Below are positions 32,129-45,505 of a stretch of DNA of 64,000 nucleotides, piece by piece; position 1 is the first letter of the stretch, and every line of letters starts with the position of its first letter. Under the pieces are notes generated by a model, which saw nothing but the letters and a program-made list of their open reading frames with translations, made no database searches and was not told where the DNA came from. The position numbers were made by a program, and so were the translations under genes. Source of the DNA: Cyprinodon diabolis (lineage: Eukaryota > Chordata > Actinopteri > Cyprinodontiformes > Cyprinodontidae); the NCBI GenBank assembly GCA_030533445.1, contig JARPUW010000290.1:95638-159637 (forward strand). Reading direction: 5' to 3'.

Positions 32129-35100
32129 AATGTATGCCGACACAGTGAAGTGCTGTTTTTTATGCTTTTTTTTTCCTCTCCCCATTCATTTCCTATGGGA
32201 TTTTTTTGCGACGTTTTCGCTAATAATTCGCAAACCTTCGGACTAATGAGAAAGTTTTATACAAGCACACATCACCCCATTGGTCCCGACGCGTGTGCCA
32301 ACTTTGGGCCCGATCCGCCAAACCGTGCGGGACTAGTTACGCGCCGAAGTTTTGGGTATACGGGAGAATTATAATAACTAGAAAATTTCTAAAGAAATTT
32401 TGAGGGGGGCCACCTACTGCCCGTCTGGGGAACAGGGCCAATACGGCCCTGGCAAGTGATGTCGGGGCTCCCCAGACCAACTGCTTACGCCTTTGAGGGC
32501 TGCTGAGGGAAGGAAAGAGGGCTAGGTCATGGGCAAAGAGAGCTGTGTGCCACTTGTGCTGAAATCTGGGAAATAGACGTGCACAGCGTATGATGCAAAA
32601 GGGTAATATGGGTTGTCCATATTGAACCGCAGTGGGTAAAGCTCAGTTGGTGGGCTCCGCCCGCCTGCTAGGAGCCCTTGCAGCGATGAAAAAAATCACC
32701 AATGGCGGGCTCTGCCCGCCTGCTAAGAGCCATTGCAGTGATGAAATCACCAATGGCGGGCTCCGCCCGCCTTCTAAGAGCCATTGCAGTGATGAAATCA
32801 CCAATGGCGGGCTCTGCCCGCCTTCTAAGAGCCATTGCAGTGATGAAATTACAAATGGCAATGAGCAATATGCCAGAATGTATGAGTGTGTATAAGGAAG
32901 AGGCTTTTATTCTGTAGAGTTCTTGTAGTCTTATTTTGAAAGTCTATCATGAATGTGCATCAAAAGATGGGTCATGCCCAGCAGTTATATAGAATCAATT
33001 TCCAAATGTTAAATCACTGGTTTTCCATGTTATTAGGTGAATAGTTGCTGTATTACAGAGTAAATGGGAGACTTTTATTGTGAAATTTGCTCTGGGTGTG
33101 TTTTGAAAAGGTCACTAGAGTCTAATAAAAACAACCTGGAAGAGTTTGGGTCATAATGTTGAGCCATTTGCATCAATTAATGCATTAGTATAATCTAGAG
33201 GCTTTTATTTTGTAGGGTCGCTGGAGTCTTATTTTGAAAGTCCAACAGAGTTGTGTTTATAGAAAATGTTCAGACCCGTCAATGATAGTTGATTACTTTC
33301 CAATCGTTAAATCACTCTTTTTCCATGTTATTAGGGCAGTAGATGAAGCGGAAATGGGAGGCTTTTATTTTGAAATTTGCTATAGGGTGTGTTTTAAACA
33401 GTCTCCTAGAGTCTATTCTCTAAAACGGGGTTGAGTTTGGGTCATAATATTGAGCCATATAGGGCAATAAATATATGTAAAAAATATAGAGGCTTTTATT
33501 TTGTAGGGTCCCTGGAGTCTTATTTTGAAAGTCTATCAGTGCTGAGTGGCAAGGGAAGTGTCATGGACAGCAGTCATATAGTATCCATTTCCCAATGTTA
33601 AATCAGTCCTTTCACCCTCCATTAGATTAATATGTGCTGTTTAAAACAGCAGAGGTAAAATCTGTTTGAAGCTTGGTAACCTTGACAACGCTTAACGAGC
33701 CTCTCACTGACACAGACAACAGCTGCACTCACTATTGGTTTCTTCTTCCCAGGCTTTTTTGTATGGGAAGAACGGCAACGAAAACAAACGACTACTGATC
33801 AAAAACCGTATGAGTTATTCAAAAAACATTTTCACCATGAGCATCAGCAATCCTTCGACTCCAAGTATACCAACTTTGGTGTATGTGTGTCATTCAGAAC
33901 AATATTTATGACGACTTGAAAACACATAGTCTGATTCGTTTCTCTCCCATCTTCAGCTCAAAAAGAATGGAGAAAGGCTGAAACTCATCGACTTTAGGTT
34001 GGTCTGGAGGGTTTTTAAGGAAAAGTATTAATCCTACCGTAATTCCGAAGACATTGTGTGAGTCCAGAGGTTTCAGTCTACAAACTGACCAAAAATGGTG
34101 ACTGTAGCTCCAAATATGTGGCCGTGAGGGCGAGAATAAGATGTTTGATCTTAAAAAAATGGCCGCCTCACACTAAGATTTCAGCAGCTGCACTCTAGCA
34201 GGCTGCTGCAGAAGCTAACTGTCAGCTAGCTTCCAGGTGCTTACCCTCCGAACAAACGACTGCTGAGCAAAAACCGTAAAAGATATCTGAAAAATTCTTT
34301 CAGTGAAAGCAACATCTATCCTTTGTCTCAGACTGGGGTAACCTTCATGTCTGTAGGTCTTTCACAACCCAAAACGAAGCACAAACAAAATGGTTGGCCC
34401 ACATGCTCCTCCCTTTGTTTGAACTGCAGGACCTCACTCTCACTCACCTTTTAGCTGCTAAAGCACCCCTCCGAACAAACGACTGCTGAGTAAAAACCGT
34501 AAAAGGTATCTGAAAAATTCTTTTTATCTAAGCGACAGCTATATCTTGTCTTCAATTGGAGTAACTTTCATGGCTGTAGGTCATCTACAAACTGAACAGG
34601 AAGAGAAAGAAAAAGAAAAAACGTTTCATCACACCTAAGCTTCTAATTGAGCTAGCTGCAGCAGGTCACTGTCACTCAGCTTTCAGGTGCTTAAAATGTC
34701 CTCCGAACAAACGACTGCTGAGCAAAAACCGTATGAGTTATTCAAAAAATTTTTTCACCGTGAGCGTCAGTCCTGCTTCGACTCCAACTATGCCAACTTT
34801 GGTGTATGTGTGTCATTCAGAAAAATATTTATGACGAGTTTAAAACACATAGTCTGATTCGTTTTTCTCCCCTCTTCTGCTCCAAAACCAATGAAAAACG
34901 GCTCTGATTTTCATCGACTTTAGGTCGGTCTGGAGGGTTTTTAAGGAAAAGTATTAATCCTACCGTAATTCCGAAGATATTGTGTGGGTCCAGAGATTTC
35001 AGTCTACAAACTGACCAAAAATGGTGACTCTAGCTATAAATATGTGGCCGTGAGGGCGAGTTTAAAATGTTTTTTTGTGTTTAAAAAACGCCTGCCTCAC

Positions 35101-35269
35101 ACTCTAGCTTTTCAGTTGCTCCACTCTAGCAGGCTGGATTTTGCTAAAACTTTGTGGCGCTTGAGGTCTGATTATACAAAAACCGTAGCAGTTATCAACA
35201 TACCGTCTTCAGTTTTAAATAGACGAAGGATTTATCTACAAACTGAGCTTCAAACTGTTTTTCTAGGTG
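32129..35269 (+). repeat. Satellite unit 11 (type B with an A/D patch, 3,141 bp)
   Basis: The constant block is type B (GTGATGTCGG, GGGCTAGGTC), with no minisatellite. GC array 32649-32859 has four hairpins. Just after it the text reads TTCTTGTAGTC and CATGAATGTGCATCAAAAG, A/D-like, then returns to type B at GTCATGCCCAGCAGTTAT. This short patch looks like a conversion tract. The unit is followed by A then C, the order also seen after unit 16. Confidence 0.94.
32649..32859. repeat. GC-hairpin array, 4 hairpins (unit 11)
   Basis: B-type start (GGTGGGC) and end (GAAATTACAAATGGC), with three regular hairpins at 51-bp spacing after the first; loops are TCT, TCC and TCT. Confidence 0.9.
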
Positions 35270-38200
35270 AATGTATGCCGACACAGTGAAGTGCTGTTTT
35301 TTATGCTTTTTTTTTCCTCTCCCCATTCATTTCCTATGGGATTTTTTTGCGACGTTTTCGCTAATAATTCGCAAACCTTCGGACTAATGAGAAAGTTTTA
35401 TACAAGCACACATCACCCCATTGGTCCCGACGCGTGTGCCAACTTTGGGCCCGATCCGCCAAACCGTGCGGGACTAGTTACGCGCCAAAGTTTTGGGTAT
35501 ACGGGAGAATTATAATAATAACTAGAAAATTTCTAAAGAAATTTTGAGGGGGGCCACCTACTGCCCGTCTGGGGAACCGGGCCAATACGGCCCTGGCAAG
35601 TGACGTCGGGGCTCCCCAGACCAACTGCTTACGCCTTTGAGGGCTGCTGAGGGAAGGAAAGAGGGCAAGTTCATGGGCAAAGAGAGCTGTGTGCCACTTG
35701 TGCTGAAATCTGGGAAATAGACGTGCACAGAGTATGATGCACAAGGGTAATATGGGTTGTCCATATTGAAACACAGTGGGTAAAGCCCAGTTGGCGGGCT
35801 TCGCCCGCCTGCTAGGAGCCATCTCAGTGAAGAAAAAAATCACCAATGGCGGGCTCTGCCCGCCTTCTAAGAGCCATTGCAGTGATGAAATCACCAATGG
35901 CGGGCTCCGCCCGCCTGCTAAGAGCCATTGCAGTGATGTAATCACCTTTGGCGGGCTCCGCCCGCCTGTTACCATTGGCGGGCTCCGCCCGCCTTCTAAG
36001 AGCCATTGCAGTGATGAAATCACCAATGGCAATGAGCAATATGCCAGAATGTATGAGTGTGTATAAGGAAGAGGCTTTTATTCTGTAGAGTCCTTGTAGT
36101 CTTATTTTGAAAGTCTATCATGAATGTGCATCAAAAGATGGGTCACGCCCAGCAGTGATATAGAATCCATTTCCAAATGTTAAATCACTGGTTTTCCATG
36201 TTATTAGGTGAATAGTTGCTGTATTACAGAGTAAATGGGAGACTTTTATTGTGAAATTTGCTCTGGGGTGTGTTTTGAAAAGGTCACTAGAGTCTAATAA
36301 AAACAACCTGGAAGAGTTTGGGTCATAATGTTGAGCCATTTGCATCAATTAATGCATTACTATAATCTAGAGGCTTTTATTTTGTAGGGTCCCTGGAGTC
36401 TTATTTTGAAAGTCCAACAGAGTTGTGTTTATAGAAAATGTTCAGACCCGTCAATGATAGTTGATTACTTTCCAATCGTTAAATCACTCTTTTTCCATGT
36501 TATTAGGGCAGTAGATGAAGCGGAAATGGGAGGCTTTTATTTTGAAATTTGCTATAGGGTGTGTTTTAAACAGTCTCCTAGAGTCTATTCTCTAAAACGG
36601 GGTTGAGTTTGGGTCATAATGTTGAGCCATATAGAGCAATAAATATATGTAAAAAATATAGAGGCTTTTATTTTGTAGGGTCCCTGGAGTCTTATTTTGA
36701 AAGTCTATCAGTGCTGAGTGGCAAGGGAAGTGTCATGTACAGCAGTCATATAGTATCCATTTCCCAATGTTAAATCAGTCCTTTCACCCTCCATTAGATT
36801 AATATGTGCTGTTTAAAACAGCAGAGGTAAAATCTGTTTGAAGCTTGGTAACCTTGACAACGCTTAACGAGCCTCTCACTGACACAGACAACAGCTGCAC
36901 TCACTATTGGTTTCTTCTTCCCAGGCTTTTTTGTATGGGAAGAACGGCACCGAACAAACGACTACTGATCAAAAACCGTATGAGTTATTCAAAAAACATT
37001 TTCACCATGAGCATCAGCAATCCTTCGACTCCAACTATACCAACTTTGGTGTATGTGTGTCATTCAGAAAAATATTTATGACGAGTTGAAAACACATAGT
37101 CTGATTCGTTTTTCTCCCATCTTCAGCTCAAAAAGAATGGAGAAAGGCTGAAACTCTCATCCACTTTAGGTTGGTCTGGAGGGTTTTTAAGGCAAAGTAT
37201 TAATCCTACCGTAATTCCGAAGACATTGTGTGAGTCCAGAGGTTTCAGTCTACAAACTGACCAAAAATGGTGACTGTAGCTCCAAATATGTGGCCGTGAG
37301 GGCGAGAATAAGATGTTTGATCTTAAAAAATGGCCGCCTCACACTAAGATTTCAGCAGCTGCACTCTAGCAGGCTGCTGCAGAAGCTAACTGTCAGCTAG
37401 CTTCCAGGTGCTTACCCTCCGAACAAACGACTGCTGAGCAAAAACCGTAAAAGATATCTGAAAAATTCTTTCAGTGAAAGCAACATCTATCCTTTGTCTC
37501 AGACTGGGGTAACCTTCATGTCTGTAGGTCTTTCACAACCCAAAACGAAGCACAAACAAAATGGTTGGCCCACCTGCTCCTCCCTTTGTTTGAACTGCAG
37601 GACCTCACTCTCACTCACCTTTTAGCTGCTAAAGCACCCCTCCGAACAAACGACTGCTGAGTAAAAACCGTAAAAGGTATCTGAAAAATTCTTTTTATCT
37701 AAGCGACAGCTATATCTTGTCTTCAATTGGAGTAACTTTCATGGCTGTAGGTCATCTACAAACTGAATGGGAAGAGAAAGAAAAAGAAAAAACGTTTCAT
37801 CACACCTAAGCTTCTAATTGAGCTAGCTGCAGCAGGTCACTGTCACTCAGCTTTCAGGTGCTTAAAATGTCCTCCGAACAAACGACTGCTGAGCAAAAAC
37901 CGTATGAGTTATTCAAAAAATTTTTTCACCGTGAGCGTCAGTCATCCTTCGACTCCAACTATGCCAACTTTGGTGTATGTGTGTCATTCAGAAAAATATT
38001 TATGACGAGTTTAAAACACATAGTCGGATTCGTTTTTCTCCCCTCTTCTGCTCCAAAACCAATGAAAAACGGCTCTGATTTTCATCGACTTTAGGTCGGT
38101 CTGGAGGGTTTTTAAGGAAAAGTATTAATCCTACCGTAATTCCGAAGATATTGTGTGGGTCCAGAGATTTCAGTCTACAAACTGACCAAAAATGGTGACT

Positions 38201-38440
38201 CTAGCTATAAATATGTGGCCGTGAGGGCGAGTTTAAAATGTTTTTTTGTGTTTAAAAAACGCCTGCCTCACACTCTAGCTTTTCAGTTGCTCCACTCTAG
38301 CAGGCTGGATTTTGCTAAAACTTTGTGGCGCTTGAGGTCTGATTATACAAAAACCGTAGCAGTTATCAACATACCGTCTTCAGTTTTAAATAGACGAAGG
38401 ATTTATCTACAAACTGAGCTTCAAACTGTTTTTCTAGGTG
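35270..38440 (+). repeat. Satellite unit 12 (type A, 3,171 bp)
   Basis: Three bases longer than unit 2 because of one extra AAT at the minisatellite site, which is otherwise empty. GC array 35793-36030 is standard. A private CpG to CpA change is at 35487 (CGCGCCAAAG). With unit 13 it forms the A-C pair that recurs as units 17-18. Confidence 0.95.
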
Positions 38441-38682
38441 AATGTATGCCGACACAGTGAAGTGCTGTTTTTTATGCTTTTTTTTTCCTCTCCCCATTCA
38501 TTTCCTATGGGATTTTTTTGCGACGTTTTCGCTAATAATTCGCAAACCTTCGGACTAATGAGAAAGTTTTATACAAGCACACATAACCCCATTGGTCCCG
38601 ACGCGTGTGCCAACTTTGGGCCCGATCCGCCAAACCGTGCGGGACTAGTTACGCGCCGAAGTTTTGGGTATACGGGAGAATT

Positions 38683-38957
38683 ATAATAATAATAATACGC
38701 GGAATAAATATGTGCAATAGTAGTAGGTGGGCCATGCCTTCGGCATGTGGCCCCCCAATAATACGCGGAATAAATATGTGCAATAGTAGTAGGTGGGCCA
38801 TGCCTTCGGCATGTGGCCCCCCAATAATACGCGGAATAAATATGTGCAATAGTAGTAGGTGGGCCATGCCTTCGGCATGTGGCCCCCCAATAATAATACG
38901 CGGAATAAATATGTGCAATAGTAGTAGGTGGGCCATGCCTTCGGCATGTGGCCCCCC
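38683..38957 (+). repeat. Hairpin minisatellite, 4 copies (unit 13), largest
   Basis: Copies end at 38756, 38822, 38888 and 38957, so the periods are 66, 66 and 69 bp; they differ only in the number of AAT triplets. The twin unit 18 has one copy with otherwise matching flanks, so this array expanded or contracted after the two units separated. Confidence 0.95.
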
Positions 38958-39230
38958 AACTAGAAAATTTCTAAAGAAATTTTGAGGGGGGCCACCTACT
39001 GCCCGTCTGGGGAACCGGGCCAATACGGCCCTGGCAAGTGATGTCGGGGCTCCCCAGACCAACTGCTTATGCCTTTGAGGGCTGCTGAGGGAAGGAAAGA
39101 GGGCTAGGTCATGGGCAAAGAGAGCTGTGTGCCACCTGTGCTGAAATCTGGGTAATAGACGTGCACAGCGTATGATGCACAAGGGTAATATGGGTTGTCC
39201 ATATTGAACCGCAGTGGGTAAAGCTCAGTT

Positions 39231-39602
39231 GGTGGGCTCCGCCCGCCTGCTAGGAGCCATTGCAGCGATGAAAAAAATCCCCAATGGCGGGCATTGCCCG
39301 CCTGCTAAGAGCCATTGCAGTGATGAAATCACCAATGGCGGGCTCCGCCCGCCTGCTAGGAGCCATTGCAGTGATGAAAAAAATCACCATTGGCGGGCTC
39401 CGCCCGCCTCCTAACAGCCATTGCAGTGATGAAATCACCAATGGCGGGCTCCGCCCGCCTGCTAGGAGCCATTGCAGTGATGAAAAAAATCACCATTGGC
39501 GGGCTCCGCCCGCCTCCTAACAGCCATTGCAGTGATGAAATCACCAATGGCGGGCTCCGCCCGCCTTCTAAGAGCCATTGCAGTGATGAAATTACAAATG
39601 GC
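39231..39602. repeat. GC-hairpin array, 7 hairpins (unit 13), expanded
   Basis: Contains a 106-bp dimer (51 bp plus a 55-bp copy with an AAAAAAA run) repeated in tandem, seen as the CTGCTAGG then CTCCTAAC alternation from about 39350 to 39540. One hairpin has an ATT loop. The same expansion is present in unit 18. Confidence 0.92.
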
Positions 39603-42255
39603 TATAAGCAATATGCCAGAATGTATGAGTGTGTATAAGGAAGAGGCTTTTATTTTGTAGAGTCCCTGTAGTCTTATTTTGAAAGTCTATCATGGAAGTG
39701 CATCTATAGATGGGTCATGCCCAGCAGTGATATAGAATCCATTTCCAAATGTTAAATCACTGGTTTTCCATGTTATTAGGTGAATAGTTCCTGTATTACA
39801 GAGTAAATGGGATACTTTTATTGTGAAATTTGCTCTGGGGTGTGTTTTGAAAAGGTCACCAGAGTCTAATAAAAACAACCTGGAAGAGTTTGGGTCATAA
39901 TGTTGAGCCATTTGCATCAATTAATGCATTAGTATAATCTAGAGGCTTTTATTTTGTAGGGTCCCTGGAGTCTTATTTTGAAAGTCCAACAGAGTTGTGT
40001 TTAGAGAAAATGTTCAGACCCATCAATGATAGTTGATGACTTTCCAATCGTTAAATCACTCTTTTTCCATTTTATTAGGGCAGTAGATGAAGCGGAAATG
40101 GGAGGCTTTTATTTTGAAATTTGCCATAGGGTGTGTTTTAAACAGTCTCCTAGAGTCTATTCTCTAAAATGGGGTTGAGTTTGGGTCATAATGTTGAGCC
40201 ATATAGGGCAATAAATATATGTAAAAAATATAGAGGCTTTTATTTTGAAGGGTCCCTGGAGTCTTATTTTGAAAGTCTATCAGTGCTGAGTGGCAAGGGA
40301 AGTGTCATGGACGGCAGTCATATAGTATCCATTTCCCAATGTTAAATCAGTGCTTTCACCCTCCATTAGATTAATATGTGCTGTTTAAAACAGCAGAGGT
40401 AAAATCTGTTTGAAGCTTGGTAACCTTGACAACGCTTAACGAGCCTCTCACTGACACAGACAACAGCTGCACTCACTATTGGTTTCTTCTTCCCAGGCTT
40501 TTTTGTATGGGAAGAACGGCAACGAAAACAAACGACTACTGATCAAAAACCGTATGAGTTATTCAAAAAACATTTTCACCATGAGCATCAGCAATCCTTC
40601 GACTCCAAGTATACCAACTTTGGTGTATGTGTGTCATTCAGAACAATATTTATGACGACTTGAAAACACATAGTCTGATTCGTTTCTCTCCCATCTTCAG
40701 CTCAAAAAGAATGGAGAAAGGCTGAAACTCATCGACTTTAGGTTGGTCTGGAGGGTTTTTAAGGAAAAGTATTAATCCTACCGTAATTCCGAAGACATTG
40801 TGTGAGTCCAGAGGTTTCAGTCTACAAACTGACCAAAAATGGTGACTGTAGCTCCAAATATGTGGCCGTGAGGGCGAGAATAAGATGTTTGATCTTAAAA
40901 AAATGGCCGCCTCACACTAAGATTTCAGCAGCTGCACTCTAGCAGGCTGCTGCAGAAGCTAACTGTCAGCTAGCTTCCAGGTGCTTACCCTCCGAACAAA
41001 CGACTGCTGAGCAAAAACCGTAAAAGATATCTGAAAAATTCTTTCAGTGAAAGCAACATCTATCCTTTGTCTCAGACTGGGGTAACCTTCATGTCTGTAG
41101 GTCTTTCACAACCCAAAACGAAGCACAAACAAAATGGTTGGCCCACCTGCTCCTCCCTTTGTTTGAACTGCAGGACCTCACTCTCACTCACCTTTTAGCT
41201 GCTAAAGCACCCCTCCGAACAAACGACTGCTGAGTAAAAACCGTAAAAGGTATCTGAAAAATTCTTTTTATCTAAGCGACAGCTATATCTTGTCTTCAAT
41301 TGGAGTAACTTTCATGGCTGTAGGTCATCTACAAACTGAATGGGAAGAGAAAGAAAAAGAAAAAACGTTTCATCACACCTAAGCTTCTAATTGAGCTAGC
41401 TGCAGCAGGTCACTGTCACTCAGCTTTCAGGTGCTTAAAATGTCCTCCGAACAAACGACTGCTGAGCAAAAACCGTATGAGTTATTCAAAAAATTTTTTC
41501 ACCGTGAGCGTCAGTCATCCTTCGACTCCAACTATGCCAACTTTGGTGTATGTGTGTCATTCAGAAAAATATTTATGACGAGTTTAAAACACATAGTCGG
41601 ATTCGTTTTTCTCCCCTCTTCTGCTCCAAAACCAATGAAAAACGGCTCTGATTTTCATCGACTTTAGGTCGGTCTGGAGGGTTTTTAAGGAAAAGTATTA
41701 ATCCTACCGTAATTCCGAAGATATTGTGTGGGTCCAGAGATTTCAGTCTACAAACTGACCAAAAATGGTGACTCTAGCTATAAATATGTGGCCGTGAGGG
41801 CGAGTTTAAAATGTTATTTTGTGTTTAAAAAACGCCTGCCTCACACTCTAGCTTTTCAGTTGCTCCACTCTAGCAGGCTGGATTTTGCTAAAACTTTGTG
41901 GCGCTTGAGGTCTGATTATACAAAAACCGTAGCAGTTATCAACATACCGTCTTCAGTTTTAAATAGAGGAAGGATTTATCTACAAACTGAGCTTCAAACT
42001 GTTTTTCTAGGTGAATGTATGCCGACACAGTGAAGTGCTGTTTTTTATGCTTTTTTTTACCTCTTCCCATTCATTTCCTATGGGATTTTTTTGCGACGTT
42101 TTCGCTAATAATTCGCAAACCTTCGGACTAATGAGAAAGTTTTATACAAGCACACATCACCCCATTGGTCCCAACGCGTGTGCCAACTTTGGGCCCGATC
42201 CGCCAAACCGTGCGGGACTAGTTACGTGCCGAAGTTTTGGGTATACGGGAGAATT

Positions 42256-42398
42256 ATAATAATAATAATAATACGCGGAATAAATATGTGCAATAGTAGT
42301 AGGTGGGCCATGCCTTCGGCATGTGGCCCCCCAATAATACGCGGAATAAATATGTGCAATAGTAGTAGGTGGGCCATGCCTTCGGCATGTGGCCCCCC
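42256..42398 (+). repeat. Hairpin minisatellite, 2 copies (unit 14)
   Basis: Two copies ending at 42332 and 42398 (66-bp period), then AATAACTAG. The 5' AAT run is long. Confidence 0.94.
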
Positions 42399-42676
42399 AA
42401 TAACTAGAAAATTTCTAAAGAAATTTTGAGGGGGGCCACCTACTGCCCGTCTGGGGTGAACCGGGCCAATACGGCCCTGGCAAGTGACGTCGGGGCTCCC
42501 CAGACCAACTGCTTATGCCTTTGAGGGCTGCTGAGGGAAGGAAAGAGGGCTAGGTCATGGGCAAAGAGAGCTGTGTGCCACCTGTGCTGAAATCTGGGTA
42601 ATAGACGTGCACAGTGTATGATGCACAAGGGTAATATGGGTTGTCCATATTGAACCGCAGTGGGTAAAGCTCAGTT

Positions 42677-42836
42677 GGTGGGCTCCGCCCGCCTGCTAGG
42701 AGCCCTTGCAGCGATGAAAAAAATCCCCAATGGCGGGCATTGCCCGCCTGCTAAGAGCCATTGCAGTGATGAAATCACCAATGGCGGGCTCCGCCCGCCT
42801 TCTAAGAGCCATTGCAGTGATGAAATTACAAATGGC
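42677..42836. repeat. GC-hairpin array, 3 hairpins (unit 14)
   Basis: Same first, ATT-loop and last hairpins as unit 13 but without the 106-bp dimer and its flanks. It could be the pre-expansion or the contracted state of the type C array. Confidence 0.9.
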
Positions 42837-43739
42837 TATAAGCAATATGCCAGAATGTATGAGTGTGTATAAGGAAGAGGCTTTTATTTTGTAGAGTCCC
42901 TGTAGTCTTATTTTGAAAGTCTATCATGGAAGTGCATCTATAGATGGGTCATGCCCAGCAGTGATATAGAATCCATTTCCAAATGTTAAATCACTGGTTT
43001 TCCATGTTATTAGGTGAATAGTTCCTGTATTACAGAGTAAATGGGGGACTTTTATTGTGAAATTTGCTCTGGGGTGTGTTTTGAAAAGGTCACTAGAGTC
43101 TAATAAAAACAACCTGGAAGAGTTTGGGTCATAATGTTGAGCCATTTGCATCAATTAATGCATTAGTATAATCTAGAGGCTTTTATTTTGTAGGGTCCCT
43201 GGAGTCTTATTTTGAAAGTCCAACAGAGTTGTGTTTAGAGAAAATGTTCAGACCCATCAATGATAGTTGATGACTTTCCAATCGTTAAATCACTCTTTTT
43301 CCATTTTATTAGGGCAGTAGATGAAGCGGAAATGGGAGGCTTTTATTTTGAAATTTGCCATAGGGTGTGTTTTAAACAGTCTCCTAGAGTCTATTCTCTA
43401 AAATGGGGTTGAGTTTGGGTCATAATGTTGAGCCATATAGGGCAATAAATATATGTAAAAAATATAGAGGCTTTTATTTTGAAGGGTCCCTGGAGTCTTA
43501 TTTTGAAAGTCTATCAGTGCTGAGTGGCAAGGGAAGTGTCATGGACGGCAGTCATATAGTATCCATTTCCCAATGTTAAATCAGTGCTTTCACCCTCCAT
43601 TAGATTAATATGTGCTGTTTAAAACAGCAGAGGTAAAATCTGTTTGAAGCTTGGTAACCTTGACAACGCTTAATGAGCCTCTCACTGACACAGACAACAG
43701 CTGCACTCACTATTGGTTTCTTCTTCCCAGGCTTTTTTG

Positions 43740-45505
43740 TATGGGAAGAACGGCACCGAACAAACGACTGCTGAGCAAAAACCGTATGAGTTATTAAAAA
43801 AAAAAATTTCACCATGAGCATCAGCAATCCTTCGACTCCAACTATACCAACTTTGGTGTATGTGTGTCATTCAGAACAATATTTATGACGACTTGAAAAC
43901 ACATAGTCTGATTCGTTTTTCTCCCATCTTCAGCTTAAAAAGAATGGAGAAAGGCTGAAACTCATCGACTTTAGGTTGGTCTGGAGGGTTTTTAAGGAAA
44001 AGTATTAATCCTACCGTAATTCCGAAGACATTGTGTGAGTCCAGAGGTTTCAGTCTACAAACTGACCAAAAATGGTGACTGTAGGTCCAAATATGTGGCC
44101 GTGAGGGCGAGAATAAGATGTTTGATCTTAAAAAAATGGCCGCCTCACACTAAGATTTCAGCAGCTGCACTCTAGCAGGCTGCTGCAGAAGCTAACTGTC
44201 AGCTAGCTTCCAGGTGCTTACCCTCCGAACAAACGACTGCTGAGCAAAAACCGTAAAAGGTATCTGAAAAATTCTTTCAGTGAAAGCAACATCTATCCTT
44301 TGTCTCAGACTGGGGTAATCTTCATGTCTGTAGGTCTTTCACAACCCAAAACGAAGCAAAAACAAAATGGTTGGCCCACCTGCTCCTCCCTTTCTTTTAA
44401 CTGCAGGACCTCACTCTCACTCACCTTTCAGCTGCTAAAGCACCCCTCCGAACAAACGACTGCTGAGTAAAAACCATAAAAGGTATCTCAAAAATTATTT
44501 TTATCTAAGCGACAGCTATATCTTGTCTTCAATTGGAGTAACTTTCATGGCTGTAGGTCATCTACAACCTGAATGGGAAGAGAAAGAAAAAGAAAAAACG
44601 TTTCGTCACACATGAGCTTCTAATTGAGCTAGCTGCAGCAGGTCACTCACCCAGCTTTGAGGTGCTTAAAATGTCCTCCGAACAAACGACTGCTGAGCAA
44701 AAACCGTATGAGTTATTCAAAAAATTTTCTTTCACCGTGAGCGTCAGCCATCCTTCGACTCCAACTATGCCAACTTTGGTGTATGTGTGTCATTCAGAAA
44801 AATATTTATGACGACTTGAAAACACATAGTCTGATTCGTTTTTCTCCCCTCTTCTGCTCCAAAACCAATGAAAAACTGCTCTGATTTTCATCGACTTTAG
44901 GTCGGTCTGGAGGGTTTTTAAGGAAAAGTATTAATTCTACCGTAATTCCGAAGATATTGTGTGGGTCCAGAAATTTCAGTCTACAAACTGACCAAAAATG
45001 GTGACTCTAGCTATAAATATGTGGCAGTGAGGGCGAGTTTAAAATGTTTTTTTGTGTTTAAAAAACGCCTGCCTCACACTCTAGCTTTTCAGTTGCTCCA
45101 CTCTAGCAGGCTGGATTTTGCTAAAACTTTGTGGCGCTTGAGGTCTGATTATACAAAAACCGTAGCAGTTATCAACATACCGTCTTCAGTTTTAAATAGA
45201 CGAAGGATTTATCTACAAACTGAGCTTCAAACTGTTTTTCTAGGTGAATGTATGCCGACACAGTGAAGCGCTGTTTTTAATGCTTTTTTTTGCTCTCCCC
45301 ATTCATTTCCTATGGGATTTTTTTTGCGACGTTTTCGCTAATAATTCGCAAACCTTCGGACTAATGAGAAAGTTTTATACAAGCACACATCACCCCATTG
45401 GTCCCGACGCGTGTGCCAACTTTGGGCCCGATCCAACGAATGGTGCGTGACTAGTTACGCGCCGAAGTTTTGGTGGCGAGGAGAACTATAAGCTATAAAA
45501 ATAAC
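43740..45505 (+). repeat. Divergent tract spanning units 14 and 15
   Basis: Contains many private changes: TTATTAAAAAAAAAAATTTC near 43792, GTAATCTTCATG, CGTTTCGTCACACATGAGC, GGTCACTCACCCAGC, AAATTTTCTTTCACC, AAAACTGCTCTG, GAAGCGCTG, and GTGGCGAGGAGAACTATAAG near 45473. It ends abruptly at the CTAG/AT hairpin. It is still the same satellite, in the same order. Confidence 0.85.

Larger units (their letters stand above)
38441..42013 (+). repeat. Satellite unit 13 (type C, 3,573 bp, longest unit)
   Basis: Type C has the B-like CTAGGT block plus CpG-decayed sites: CTTATGCC, CAGACCCATC, AAAATGGGG, and CATGGACGGC as a further marker. Four minisatellite copies (38683-38957, period 66/66/69) and seven GC hairpins (39231-39602) make it the longest unit. 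From the last minisatellite copy onward I found no difference from unit 18 at the positions compared. The 201-bp length difference between the two is exactly three minisatellite copies. Confidence 0.95.
42014..45246 (+). repeat. Satellite unit 14 (type C left, divergent right half, 3,233 bp)
   Basis: The head has TTTTTTTTACCTCTTCCC, GTCCCAACGCG and TTACGTGCCG, shared only with unit 19. Two minisatellite copies (42256-42398) and three GC hairpins (42677-42836). The left body is type C, but with GTGACGTCGG and an extra TG in CTGGGGTGAACC. From about 43740 the unit carries many substitutions and small indels seen nowhere else, the start of the most divergent tract in the window. Confidence 0.94.

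Noticed and set aside
39231..39602. CRISPR-like array in the 51-bp GC-hairpin repeats
   Set aside because: There are no unique spacers: the sequence between hairpins is itself repeated. No cas genes, and the context is eukaryotic satellite DNA.
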